A program made the translations under genes and the position numbers. Shown piece after piece: positions 51,694-59,693 of a stretch of DNA of 64,000 nucleotides (position 1 is its first letter; each line of letters opens with the position of its first letter). The notes below the pieces were generated by a model. That model saw only the letters and a program-made list of their open reading frames with translations. It searched no databases and was not told where the DNA came from. Source of the stretch: an uncultured Mycoplasmatota bacterium (GTDB taxonomy: Bacteria > Bacillota_I > Bacilli_A > RF39 > UBA660); NCBI GenBank assembly GCA_937944975.1, contig CALEBF010000014.1, forward strand, positions 1 through 64,000. The letters are read 5' to 3'.

Positions 51694-53856
51694 ATGACGA
51701 ATTTGGAACAAACAATGATAATGGCTTTACTATGTGTGAATGAGGCAGTACCTGTGCAATATTTCGAACGAATGATGAGGAAAGAAGATGTGGCCGTAAC
51801 GATAAATGCACTTATGGAGAAAAGGATGATTCACAGATCCCATCATGGAAAAGGGAAATATCAGTTGACTGCAAATGCCTCAATCGAAGGAAATGTCGTC
51901 GCTTTAGACGAAAGCTATATTATCGTTGCGCCATCTGGAGATCACAATATTTTTGTTCCAAGATTACCTTACGAGCATATTCGGATAGGAGATACCGTAC
52001 TTGTGAATGCGATTTATCACTTTGATGGAAAATGTTTAGGAAAGATTCAAAAAAGAATTGTTCATCATAAAAAGAATTTGGTTGGAATTCCAATTCAAAT
52101 AGAAAACGATTATTATGTCAATTACAAAGGAACTTTGTATAAGATTAATATGACGCGGAAAAAGGATGATATTTTAAGAAAAGTGATTCGCTATAAACTA
52201 GTGAAAAAGAAAAGGTATCAATCAACCTATGCAGAGTTGATTAAAGTGATTGGATCTCCGACGGACCAGGGAATTCAAAATAGTATCGTATTAAACAGAC
52301 TCGGTATTCACGATCACTTTCCAAAAGCAGTTCAGTTAGAGGTAAAATCTTTTCCTGATAAAGTGACAAAGAGAGATTTATTTGGTCGGGTCGATTGTAG
52401 AGATCATTTAGTAGTAACGATCGATGATGTGGATACAAAGGATATGGATGATGCAATTGAGGTAACGAAAACCGAGGATGGATATCGATTGATCGTACAT
52501 ATTGCCGATGTTGCACATTATGTAAAATACGGATCTAAACTATGGAAGGAAGTTTTCTATAGGGGGACAAGCATCTATTGTTCGGATCGTGTAGAACCTA
52601 TGTTGCCGGAAGAACTATCGAATCACTTGTGTTCGCTCAAAGAAGGCGTAGATCGTCTTGCAATGTCTTGTGAACTATGGTTTGACTGGGAAGGAAATGT
52701 AGTAAAAAGGGAGATCTACGAAAGTGCGATTCGCTCTAAAAAAAAGATGAGTTATCAAGCTGTAAATCAAGTGTTTCAGGGAAATGTGCCAGATGATTAT
52801 CTTCCGTTTGTTTCAAATTTGTCGGTGATGAAAGAGTTATCAGATTTAATCCGAGATAAAATGGTCAAGGAGGGATACTTGAACTTTAACATTCCAGAGA
52901 CGAAGATCACGTCAGGGAAAGAAGTAGAGCCGAACATCCGCTTGCGAACTCGTTCGATTGCAGAAGATATGATAGAAAATTTTATGATTATTGCAAATGA
53001 AGAGGTTGCAAAATATTTTGTAGAGAAGAACGCGTTAGCTATCTATCGGATTTTAGAACGTCCAAAGATGCAAAAAGTATTAAAAATTTTAAGAGAGTTA
53101 GAACTTTCCGGATATCGGATGAATTTAGAAGTACCAGAAAACATAACCCCTCATTTTATACAAGCACTTTTAAATGATATTCATGCAACTAAGGATAAAA
53201 TTGTTCAAGAGACCCTTGTCCATGTTATGAACCGAGCAGAGTATTCATTGGAAGAGATGATGCATTTTGGTATTGGTTCGATCTACACACATTTTACATC
53301 TCCAATTCGTAGAATCAACGATTTATGTATTCATATGCTATTAAAACAACACATCAAACAATGGGAATTTTCAGAGTATGATGACGAAGAATTAAGAGAG
53401 ATTCTTTTGAGTGTGGCAACGCAAGCGACAAAGACGGAAAGGATTGCCAACGTTGTAGAACAAACGGATAAAAAATTATGCGAGGTAGAATATATGTTGC
53501 ATCATAAAGAGGAAGAGTTTACAGCACAGATCATCAATATGAATGGACATAGGATAATCGTGCAATTAGAAGATAGTTTAATCGAAGGAAATGTTCTTTA
53601 TAAAGAGGCGAATCAAGAGTGGAAGTATTTTGACCAAAAGAAAAAATTAGTGAGAAAAGATGGTGTGGAATTAAAAGTGGGTGATTATATCAGAGTAGTG
53701 TTATCACCTGACTGTTATGAATTATCTACCGTTGATTTAGCGATGCATCCGATGAACGGAAATATCAAACTTTTAAATTTTTCGATTGTTGGTGTTGGAA
53801 AAATGGAAAAAGAAACCAAGAGGATTCTGTGTAAGAAAAATTGCCAAAATGCATAA
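51694..53856 (+). CDS. Second RNase R-like exoribonuclease
   Basis: This 720-residue paralogue of rnr starts 20 nt after smpB. The four active-site Asp are kept (VTIDDVDTKDMDDAIEV), and THFTSPIRRINDL is present, but the C-terminal S1-like region is divergent (HRIIVQLEDSLIEGNV...) and the N-terminal part is less like RNase R. It is probably an active exonuclease with altered RNA preference. Co-location with smpB and ssrA points to trans-translation turnover. GGAGG precedes the ATG. Confidence 0.87.
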   Translation: MTNLEQTMIMALLCVNEAVPVQYFERMMRKEDVAVTINALMEKRMIHRSHHGKGKYQLTANASIEGNVVALDESYIIVAPSGDHNIFVPRLPYEHIRIGDTVLVNAIYHFDGKCLGKIQKRIVHHKKNLVGIPIQIENDYYVNYKGTLYKINMTRKKDDILRKVIRYKLVKKKRYQSTYAELIKVIGSPTDQGIQNSIVLNRLGIHDHFPKAVQLEVKSFPDKVTKRDLFGRVDCRDHLVVTIDDVDTKDMDDAIEVTKTEDGYRLIVHIADVAHYVKYGSKLWKEVFYRGTSIYCSDRVEPMLPEELSNHLCSLKEGVDRLAMSCELWFDWEGNVVKREIYESAIRSKKKMSYQAVNQVFQGNVPDDYLPFVSNLSVMKELSDLIRDKMVKEGYLNFNIPETKITSGKEVEPNIRLRTRSIAEDMIENFMIIANEEVAKYFVEKNALAIYRILERPKMQKVLKILRELELSGYRMNLEVPENITPHFIQALLNDIHATKDKIVQETLVHVMNRAEYSLEEMMHFGIGSIYTHFTSPIRRINDLCIHMLLKQHIKQWEFSEYDDEELREILLSVATQATKTERIANVVEQTDKKLCEVEYMLHHKEEEFTAQIINMNGHRIIVQLEDSLIEGNVLYKEANQEWKYFDQKKKLVRKDGVELKVGDYIRVVLSPDCYELSTVDLAMHPMNGNIKLLNFSIVGVGKMEKETKRILCKKNCQNA

Positions 53857-53869
53857 ACTATGGTATAAT
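53841..53869 (+). promoter_or_regulatory. ssrA promoter
   Basis: TTGCCA (53841-53846), 17-bp spacer, TATAAT (53864-53869), 11 nt before the mature 5' end. Confidence 0.75.
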
Positions 53870-53880
53870 CTAGCTTACAC

Positions 53881-54265
53881 GGGGATGTCTAGGTTTCGAC
53901 GGGATTACTAGGTCTTTTGTGGCAAGTCGGAGGTACACGTTACGTACAAACAGAAAAATAACTGGAAAAAATTTAAAAAATGTATTAGCTAACATGTTCT
54001 CTACAAAGAGTGCTGTAGCTTTCGCCTAATTTAAGGAAAGGCATACGCTTCTATTTATTCTTTGCCTACGAGAATATCTAGGGGTTCATCAAAGTAGGAT
54101 ATAGCAATTTTTCGTCTAAGGAAATTGTGGAACTTTATTAGACTTACGAAAAGATAAGTTGTTGATTCCTCGCATCTTTTCGGACAATGAACGAATCAAC
54201 TAAACTTGTAGAAGCAGAAGGGATGGTAGTTTCGGACATCGGTTCGAGTCCGATCATCTCCACCA
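53881..54265 (+). ncRNA. ssrA: tmRNA (ssrA)
   Basis: 385-nt tmRNA that rescues stalled ribosomes. The 5' GGGGATG pairs with the 3' end CATCTCC before ACCA, and the T arm GGTTCGAGTCC is tRNA-like. The tag frame begins at GCT (53988) and ends with TAA (54027), giving A-N-M-F-S-T-K-S-A-V-A-F-A. The C-terminal A-V-A-F-A replaces the usual A-L-A-A of many Bacilli. No conventional one-piece alternative is seen. Confidence 0.95.
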
Positions 54266-54276
54266 ATTTGAAAATC

Positions 54277-54304
54277 ACTTGAGCTAGACATAGTTCAAGT
54301 TTTT
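54277..54304 (+). terminator. ssrA terminator
   Basis: ACTTGAGCTA / TAGTTCAAGT with GACA loop and T run, one G-T pair. Confidence 0.8.
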
Positions 54305-54386
54305 ATGTGCTGAAAACTGATAGAAATTTGCACAATATTCTTTTTTATAGTAGTATATATAACGATTTAAAAAGGGATGAGTTTAT

Positions 54387-55064
54387 ATGGCGACAAAACT
54401 AGAGAAAATGAAATGGAAATTACATAGAAAAAAATATGATATATTGTTTAATTATGGAGTGAAGCATGGCCTAATTAAGGCTTATGATGATAAGTTGATA
54501 GAAAGTTTAAGACATGTTTATTACGGAGGAATTTCAGCATCTATATTATTACTACATGAAGGGCTAAGTAATGGAAATTGTTATGATAGAAGAAGCTTGA
54601 TCACTTTAGGTTTTAGTGATGATGATTTTCAAGTGGTTGATGCAGATATTGATAGTTTAAGATTGAATCCTAAATATATTGATGAATATAAAGAAAGTGA
54701 TGAGGGTTTTATAAACCATTGCTTTGCAGAAAGAACGTTGAAAGATGGTACGACGTGGGTATATGATACCTCGATAGGATTAGTGTTTGCAAAAGACTTA
54801 TACTATAAATTGGAAAACCCTAAAATTATAAAGATTAACAATAAAAGGGCGACATTAGAATTTTTATCTTATGAGTTGGGACATAATGTAGATTTGAATA
54901 ACGACAAATATGCTTTACCTATGATATTACCATATATCGAAAAACGATTAGAACCAACACAGCCATTTTATTTAGAACAATTAAAACAAGAAATAGAACT
55001 ACTAAAAAAAGAGGTTCATTATGATCAAGTTTGCAAAAAAGTATATGCTGATATAAAACTATAG
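54387..55064 (+). CDS. Putative papain-/transglutaminase-like protein with Cys-His-Asp set
   Basis: This 225-residue protein is not one I recognise. A Cys in GLSNGNCYDRRSL (Cys 65), a His in INHCFAER (His 111) and an Asp in TTWVYDTSIG (Asp 127) are spaced as in papain-like and transglutaminase-like hydrolases, where the His is followed by a strand and the motif VYDxT-like. No signal peptide is present. It is AT-rich, has its own ATG with AAAGGGATG upstream, and lies 121 nt after ssrA. A non-catalytic role is equally possible. Confidence 0.6.
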   Translation: MATKLEKMKWKLHRKKYDILFNYGVKHGLIKAYDDKLIESLRHVYYGGISASILLLHEGLSNGNCYDRRSLITLGFSDDDFQVVDADIDSLRLNPKYIDEYKESDEGFINHCFAERTLKDGTTWVYDTSIGLVFAKDLYYKLENPKIIKINNKRATLEFLSYELGHNVDLNNDKYALPMILPYIEKRLEPTQPFYLEQLKQEIELLKKEVHYDQVCKKVYADIKL

Positions 55065-55142
55065 AATCTAAGTTAATGGATAAAGGAACATCGAATGTTT
55101 CATTCGAAAATGTTAGCTAAAGGATTTGAAGTCTTGATTATA

Positions 55143-55171
55143 TTGACTATTGATTAGATACTAACTATAAT
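55143..55171 (+). promoter_or_regulatory. Promoter of the NDP kinase fusion gene
   Basis: TTGACT (55143-55148), 17-bp spacer, TATAAT (55166-55171). Confidence 0.7.
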
Positions 55172-55192
55172 AAAAAACGAAAGGAAGATGCT

Positions 55193-56194
55193 ATGAAAGA
55201 ACGAACTTATGCGATGTTGAAACCAGACGGAGTAAAAAAAGGGTTATTGAAGGAAGTTATTAGAAGATTTGAGGAAGCAGGATTAACTGTATCCCATATC
55301 AAGGAAATGGAATTAGATGCTGGAATTGTAAAGCAACACTACGCTCACTTAGTAGGCAAACCATTTTATCCGACGTTAGAAGCATTCATGTTGTCAGGAC
55401 CAGTCGTTGCGATGATCGTAGAAGGAGAATCTGCCGTAAGTAAGGTAAGAGAATTGATGGGAGCAACGGATAGTAAGAATGCTTTACCAGGGACGATTCG
55501 TGGTGATTTTGGAGATAAGACATGTTGTACTTATAATATTATTCACGGGTCTGATTCTTTAGAAAATGCAGAAATTGAAATCGATCGTTTTTATCCAGAA
55601 TTACAACTAAAACGGTACGGTGTAGAAGAATTAAAAGCGATCTTAAATGCTGTACGGTCAGCTAAAAGATTTCATATTACGAAAAATGGTGAAATTCATT
55701 CTGCAATGGCAGAAGAGTATTTAGAGTGGTTGAATCAGTATTCTGTATATTGTACAAAAAATATGCAAGAAACATGGAAGAAGAATGCACATGAAATCAT
55801 GTACCGTGCGAAAGTTGTAAAGCCAGTCTATGAAAGAGACGTAAGAGCACAACAAATAATAGCTAATGATGATTATGAAATTATCGATGATCTATACAAT
55901 TTTATGGATGCAGGAGAAATTATGAAGTCTTATCATGAGACAGAGTCATGGCAAAAAGTTTATGAAGTGTTGAAAGGTCAAGGACATAGTGGATATACGT
56001 TTAGTGGAGTTGCAAACATCATATTAGAGTATGCTCCGTTTGGAGTAGATTTTATCGATCGATACTGTCCAGAGAGAATAAAATATGATAAAGAGTTTAA
56101 AAAAGTATATACGGATAGGAAGAAGCGAAATGAATATGTAGAATCATCTGGTTTGGAACCATCTTATGAACTTATGCTTCGGCCTAAAAAATAG
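55193..56194 (+). CDS. ndk: Nucleoside diphosphate kinase with ~190-residue C-terminal extension
   Basis: This 333-residue protein begins with a complete NDP kinase domain (~1-140), which exchanges the terminal phosphate between NTPs and NDPs. Catalytic and substrate residues can be counted: Lys 10, Tyr 50, Phe 58, Arg 86, Thr 92, Arg 103, Asn 115 and the phosphorylated His 118 in NIIHGSDS. Standard bacterial Ndk is ~135-150 residues. The C-terminal part (~145-333) is helical and rich in Tyr, Asp and Lys. It has no motif I know, no membrane segment and no frameshift between the parts. AAGGAAGAT precedes the ATG. Confidence 0.88.
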   Translation: MKERTYAMLKPDGVKKGLLKEVIRRFEEAGLTVSHIKEMELDAGIVKQHYAHLVGKPFYPTLEAFMLSGPVVAMIVEGESAVSKVRELMGATDSKNALPGTIRGDFGDKTCCTYNIIHGSDSLENAEIEIDRFYPELQLKRYGVEELKAILNAVRSAKRFHITKNGEIHSAMAEEYLEWLNQYSVYCTKNMQETWKKNAHEIMYRAKVVKPVYERDVRAQQIIANDDYEIIDDLYNFMDAGEIMKSYHETESWQKVYEVLKGQGHSGYTFSGVANIILEYAPFGVDFIDRYCPERIKYDKEFKKVYTDRKKRNEYVESSGLEPSYELMLRPKK

Positions 56195-56299
56195 TGAAGA
56201 GAGCTCTTTGGTGGAACTTTTTTGTAAATTGAAATAGATAAAAGAACATGCCAAATATAATAGTGAATATTACAATGGCGTTTTCCTTGGAGGAGACCA

Positions 56300-56974
56300 A
56301 TGCTTGAATTAGAAAAATACGTACAAAAAGAGATTAAAATTGAACGAGTTAATTTTGAATGCATTGATTTAAAAATTGTGCAAGATTTAGTGGAGTCATT
56401 AGAAAAAATGTTGGTGCTTTATCCTGAGATAAAGCCATTCATCCATGCGATAGGGACTAGACCATTTTTGCAAAAATGTATAGATGAAATTGAAATAAAA
56501 ATGAAAGAAGAAGCAACGTTAGAAGAGCTTACACAAATGCGACAATATTTGGTTCAAAAAGAATCTTCCAACAATCCTATGATGCTTTTTCATTCGTATA
56601 TGGATCAAGGACAACCATGTATTATGTTTGGATTAGAACCTTATTTGGAAGATTGTACACATCAAGAGCTAATCACTACAATAAAAAACATCAAAAAACT
56701 CAATTCTATCACAACCGTGTATAAACCAAGTGTGATCATGTACCATGAATTTGGACATTGTCTTGATTTTTTATTAAGTGTAAGCTATGATACAGAGATA
56801 TTTGGTGCTATGATGCAAAAAGGGATAGATCCAGAAAGATATTGGTATACGGGGAGTGAATTATATGCGGATGCTTTTGCAGAATATTATGCGAATCCTA
56901 ATGCAGATCCAATTTGTAATAAAGTTGTACAACATACCAATCAACAATATCATCGTCAATTCGTAAGAAAATAA
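56300..56974 (+). CDS. Zincin metallopeptidase-like protein
   Basis: This 224-residue protein has the zinc signature HEFGH (residues 149-153, in MYHEFGHCLDF) and a downstream Glu-rich motif SELYADAFAEYYANP (~186-200) that would supply the third ligand, as in gluzincins and phage-head or toxin-type zincins. Length is short for secreted peptidases, and no signal peptide is seen, so it should act in the cytoplasm. GGAGGAG precedes the ATG. The substrate is unknown. Confidence 0.78.
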   Translation: MLELEKYVQKEIKIERVNFECIDLKIVQDLVESLEKMLVLYPEIKPFIHAIGTRPFLQKCIDEIEIKMKEEATLEELTQMRQYLVQKESSNNPMMLFHSYMDQGQPCIMFGLEPYLEDCTHQELITTIKNIKKLNSITTVYKPSVIMYHEFGHCLDFLLSVSYDTEIFGAMMQKGIDPERYWYTGSELYADAFAEYYANPNADPICNKVVQHTNQQYHRQFVRK

Positions 56975-56979
56975 TAAAG

Positions 56980-57008
56980 AAATCCTAAGAGAGAGTCACT
57001 TAGGATTT
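56980..57008. terminator. Bidirectional terminator
   Basis: AAATCCTAAG / CTTAGGATTT with 9-nt loop, between the zincin gene and the virD4-like gene. Confidence 0.8.
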
Positions 57009-57012
57009 TATA

Positions 57013-58371
57013 TTACATTGAAATATTATTTTTCTGGATGTGAGGAATTTCTATCTTTTGGTTAGAAAAGTTCCAATTTATTTGATAATCTGGCAATAAC
57101 TTTGTTTTAATTGGCATCATCCTTGGAATTAAAATGACTGCTTCGAAACGATTGATCATTTTTAATTCTTCTACTGTGATGAGTGGAATGACCATGCCGT
57201 GTTCTTCTTTATTACCACACATTTTACTAATTTCTTCTAGTGTTTCAATGTTGTTAGATAATAAATAAATCATATTTCTGAATGTCCATTTAATAATTTC
57301 AGCATCTTCTTTTCCATACAAGTTAGTAAGAGCTTGTAAACTTTGAATCACGGCAGTGATTCGAATAGAAAGCCCACGCGCATAACTTGCGATATTATTA
57401 AAATCGACGATCGGCATAAGTTTATCAAATTCATCTAAGATAATATCCGTACCATGATTTTTGTTATTGTATAGACGAATTACTTGATAAGCTTGATCTA
57501 TGAATAGTGGAATAAAGACGCTGCTATATGAACTAGTGCCGCTAATCATAAATACTGCTGTTTTTTCTGTAGCGATGGATTTAAAGTCAAAATCCGTACA
57601 GGCCGTCATGTTAGAAAATTGAATTCTTGAAATATATTTTTTCAATTTCTGATTAGTAACAGATAAGATACTTCCTTTTGTTTCAGGTGGAGCTAATAAA
57701 GTGCCAACTAAATTCATATAAACTGTAGAAGTACGATCTAAGCTATCCATTAACTCTTTTGCCATACTGATGTCTGATCCCTTTTTGTTTTCTTGCAACT
57801 CACAAGAAAATGTAAAAATTTTGCGGAATGTAATATTTTCTTTCTTTTCGTTTTCGAATAAGTATAGTACAAGTCCGGTAAAATAATCGATGGATGTATT
57901 TATCCAGAATGGATCCCCTTGATAATGAGGCTCTGCAAAGATGTAGTGGGCGATATGTTCTACTAATTCGAGTGCTAGATCTTGTTTACCTGCATGATAT
58001 AAGTCGTATGGAAAAGTAAATGGATTCCGACAGTTTCCTCTTTCTAAACGATCTAAATCTAAAACGACTATTTGATAACCACGTTCTTTTAATTCTCCAG
58101 ATACAAGCTCGTATAGTTCGCCTTTGCAATCACTTACGATAAGTGATTTTCCTGTTTGGATTCCAAGACGAATTTCCGGTAACATACAAGTTTGTGTTTT
58201 TCCAGATCCTTGTGAAGCGATGACGAGAGTATGTCCCGTTTCCTCGTTGACATATAAAGAGTTTCCTTCGTATCCCATAGGAATCCCAGATACGGTTTTA
58301 TTTTGTTCTGGTATGACAGGTGTTAAAATATTGGTTAGTTCCTCTTTGCTTGACCATCTTGCGTAATGCAT
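57013..58371 (-). CDS. VirD4/TraG-like coupling ATPase (orphan, soluble)
   Basis: This ~452-residue ATPase resembles type IV secretion coupling proteins: MHYARWSSKEEL (compare the GSARWA motif), Walker A ASQGSGKTQ (~52-60) and DEFDKLM as Walker B with the coupling-protein form (usual DEFxxLG). Typical VirD4 has two N-terminal membrane helices; here none is present before the motor. No relaxase, VirB4 or other conjugation gene is seen. GGAGGG lies seven bases before ATG 58371; the frame to 58395 starts with GTG and has no binding site. Confidence 0.8.
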   Translation of the reverse strand: MHYARWSSKEELTNILTPVIPEQNKTVSGIPMGYEGNSLYVNEETGHTLVIASQGSGKTQTCMLPEIRLGIQTGKSLIVSDCKGELYELVSGELKERGYQIVVLDLDRLERGNCRNPFTFPYDLYHAGKQDLALELVEHIAHYIFAEPHYQGDPFWINTSIDYFTGLVLYLFENEKKENITFRKIFTFSCELQENKKGSDISMAKELMDSLDRTSTVYMNLVGTLLAPPETKGSILSVTNQKLKKYISRIQFSNMTACTDFDFKSIATEKTAVFMISGTSSYSSVFIPLFIDQAYQVIRLYNNKNHGTDIILDEFDKLMPIVDFNNIASYARGLSIRITAVIQSLQALTNLYGKEDAEIIKWTFRNMIYLLSNNIETLEEISKMCGNKEEHGMVIPLITVEELKMINRFEAVILIPRMMPIKTKLLPDYQINWNFSNQKIEIPHIQKNNISM

Positions 58372-58466
58372 ATTTTTTCCCTCCTTTCTAATCACAGTAT
58401 AACACTGGCAAAAACAAAAAGTTAAACAATAATGAACTTATGTTATAATAGACTTAAGGTGATTTT

Positions 58467-58927
58467 ATGTATTCTGATGAACTGGTATGTGATATGTTGA
58501 ATTACATTCATGATCATTTGTATGAAATGATATCGATGGATGAGTTAAGTAGACGATTTTTTTACGATAAAAGTTATCTTAGAGAAAATTTAAAAAGGCA
58601 TTAGGAATGACAATTGGTTATTATGTGAATGCGATGCGAATTTATAACAGCTTGTCTTCTTATCAAACGGGGGATTCCGTATTAAAGATTGCACTGTTTC
58701 ATGGGTTTCACTCTATCGAATATTATAGTGAGGTATTTCGTTCGATGATTGGGGTGAGTCCTAGAACGTATAAAAAGTTTGTCCAATATCGCTATTATGA
58801 GAATGAAGATGAATACTATAAAATGACAACAACAGTTGTCCAACTACAGTCCTTAAAGAAATTTGTGGCTGATTATCAGAGCCGCAGAAAGCCGGCAAAA
58901 TTACCAGTCAAGAAAATTCGTTTGTAA
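58467..58927 (+). pseudogene. AraC-family regulator interrupted by a -1 frameshift at a slippery heptamer
   Basis: The first frame (58467-58604) reads MYSDELVCDMLNYIHDHLYE... up to SYLREN and stops at TAG (58602). The second frame (from ~58596) continues as KKALGMTIGYYVNAMRIYNSL and then HGFHSIEYYSEVFRSMIG, the AraC/XylS helix-turn-helix pair. Exactly at the break lies T TTA AAA (58589-58595), a canonical -1 slippery heptamer. A -1 slip joins the two into a ~153-residue protein with both HTH motifs. Decayed gene, sequencing error and programmed shift are all open. AAGGTGATTTT precedes the ATG, with an extended -10 box (TGTTATAAT). Confidence 0.75.
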
Positions 58928-58991
58928 TGATATTATCCTATCTATTTTAGTTGGATAGTGTTATAATGATAGTAAGAATAGAGGTGGAAAA

Positions 58992-59693
58992 ATGCCTTAT
59001 ATAGAATTAAAAGATGTTAAAAAAGAATATCAGATGGGTGAAGTAAAAATTACCGCATTAGCAGGAGTTAATTTTTCTGTGGAAAAAGGAGAATTAGTTG
59101 TTGTACTAGGACCATCTGGAGCAGGGAAGACGACAGTTTTAAATATTCTTGGAGGAATGGATACCTGTGATAGTGGACATATTTTAGTAGATGGAAATGA
59201 TATATCCAAATACTCACGTCGTAAGTTAGTAGAATATCGGCGGTTTGATATTGGGTTTGTATTTCAATTTTATAACCTAGTTCAAAATTTAACGGCTTTG
59301 GAAAATGTAGAACTTGCAAGTCAAATTTGTAAGAATCCATTAGATCCCGTAAAAGTGATGGATCAAGTTGGTTTGAAGGGAAGGTTAAAAAATTTTCCCG
59401 CCCAACTTTCAGGAGGAGAACAACAACGAGTTGCTATTGCACGCGCTATTGCGAAGAATCCTAAACTGTTATTGTGCGATGAGCCGACAGGAGCCTTGGA
59501 CTCTAAAACAGGTAAGAAAATTTTAGAATTGTTGCAAAAGACATCTCACGAAATGGGGATGACGACAATTATCATTACGCATAATGCGATGATTGCAGAA
59601 ATTGCTGATCGAGTTGTTCGTATGAAAAACGGAAAAATTATCGAGGAGACATTGAACGATCATCCATTACCAGTTTCGGAGATTGATTGGTAA
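58992..59693 (+). CDS. ABC transporter ATP-binding protein (LolD/MacB type)
   Basis: This 233-residue ATPase has Walker A GPSGAGKTTVL, Q-loop FQFYNLVQNLTALEN, signature QLSGGEQQRVAIARA, Walker B LLLCDEPTGALD and switch ITHN, all typical of the type VII (MacB/LolD/FtsE) family. It overlaps the FtsX-type permease gene by one base (TAATGA). An AraC-type gene lies just upstream. GAGGTGG precedes the ATG. Confidence 0.92.
   Translation: MPYIELKDVKKEYQMGEVKITALAGVNFSVEKGELVVVLGPSGAGKTTVLNILGGMDTCDSGHILVDGNDISKYSRRKLVEYRRFDIGFVFQFYNLVQNLTALENVELASQICKNPLDPVKVMDQVGLKGRLKNFPAQLSGGEQQRVAIARAIAKNPKLLLCDEPTGALDSKTGKKILELLQKTSHEMGMTTIIITHNAMIAEIADRVVRMKNGKIIEETLNDHPLPVSEIDW

Noticed and set aside
55088..55116. 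Hairpin AACATCGAATG / CATTCGAAAATGTT before the NDP kinase gene
   Set aside because: Stem is clear but has no T run and no gene close upstream that needs a terminator. Probably chance or a weak attenuator.
54266..58430. Integrase or att repeat marking a recent island after ssrA
   Set aside because: No integrase or recombinase motif and no repeated ssrA 3' end were found by eye; only an old or decayed island could be argued.
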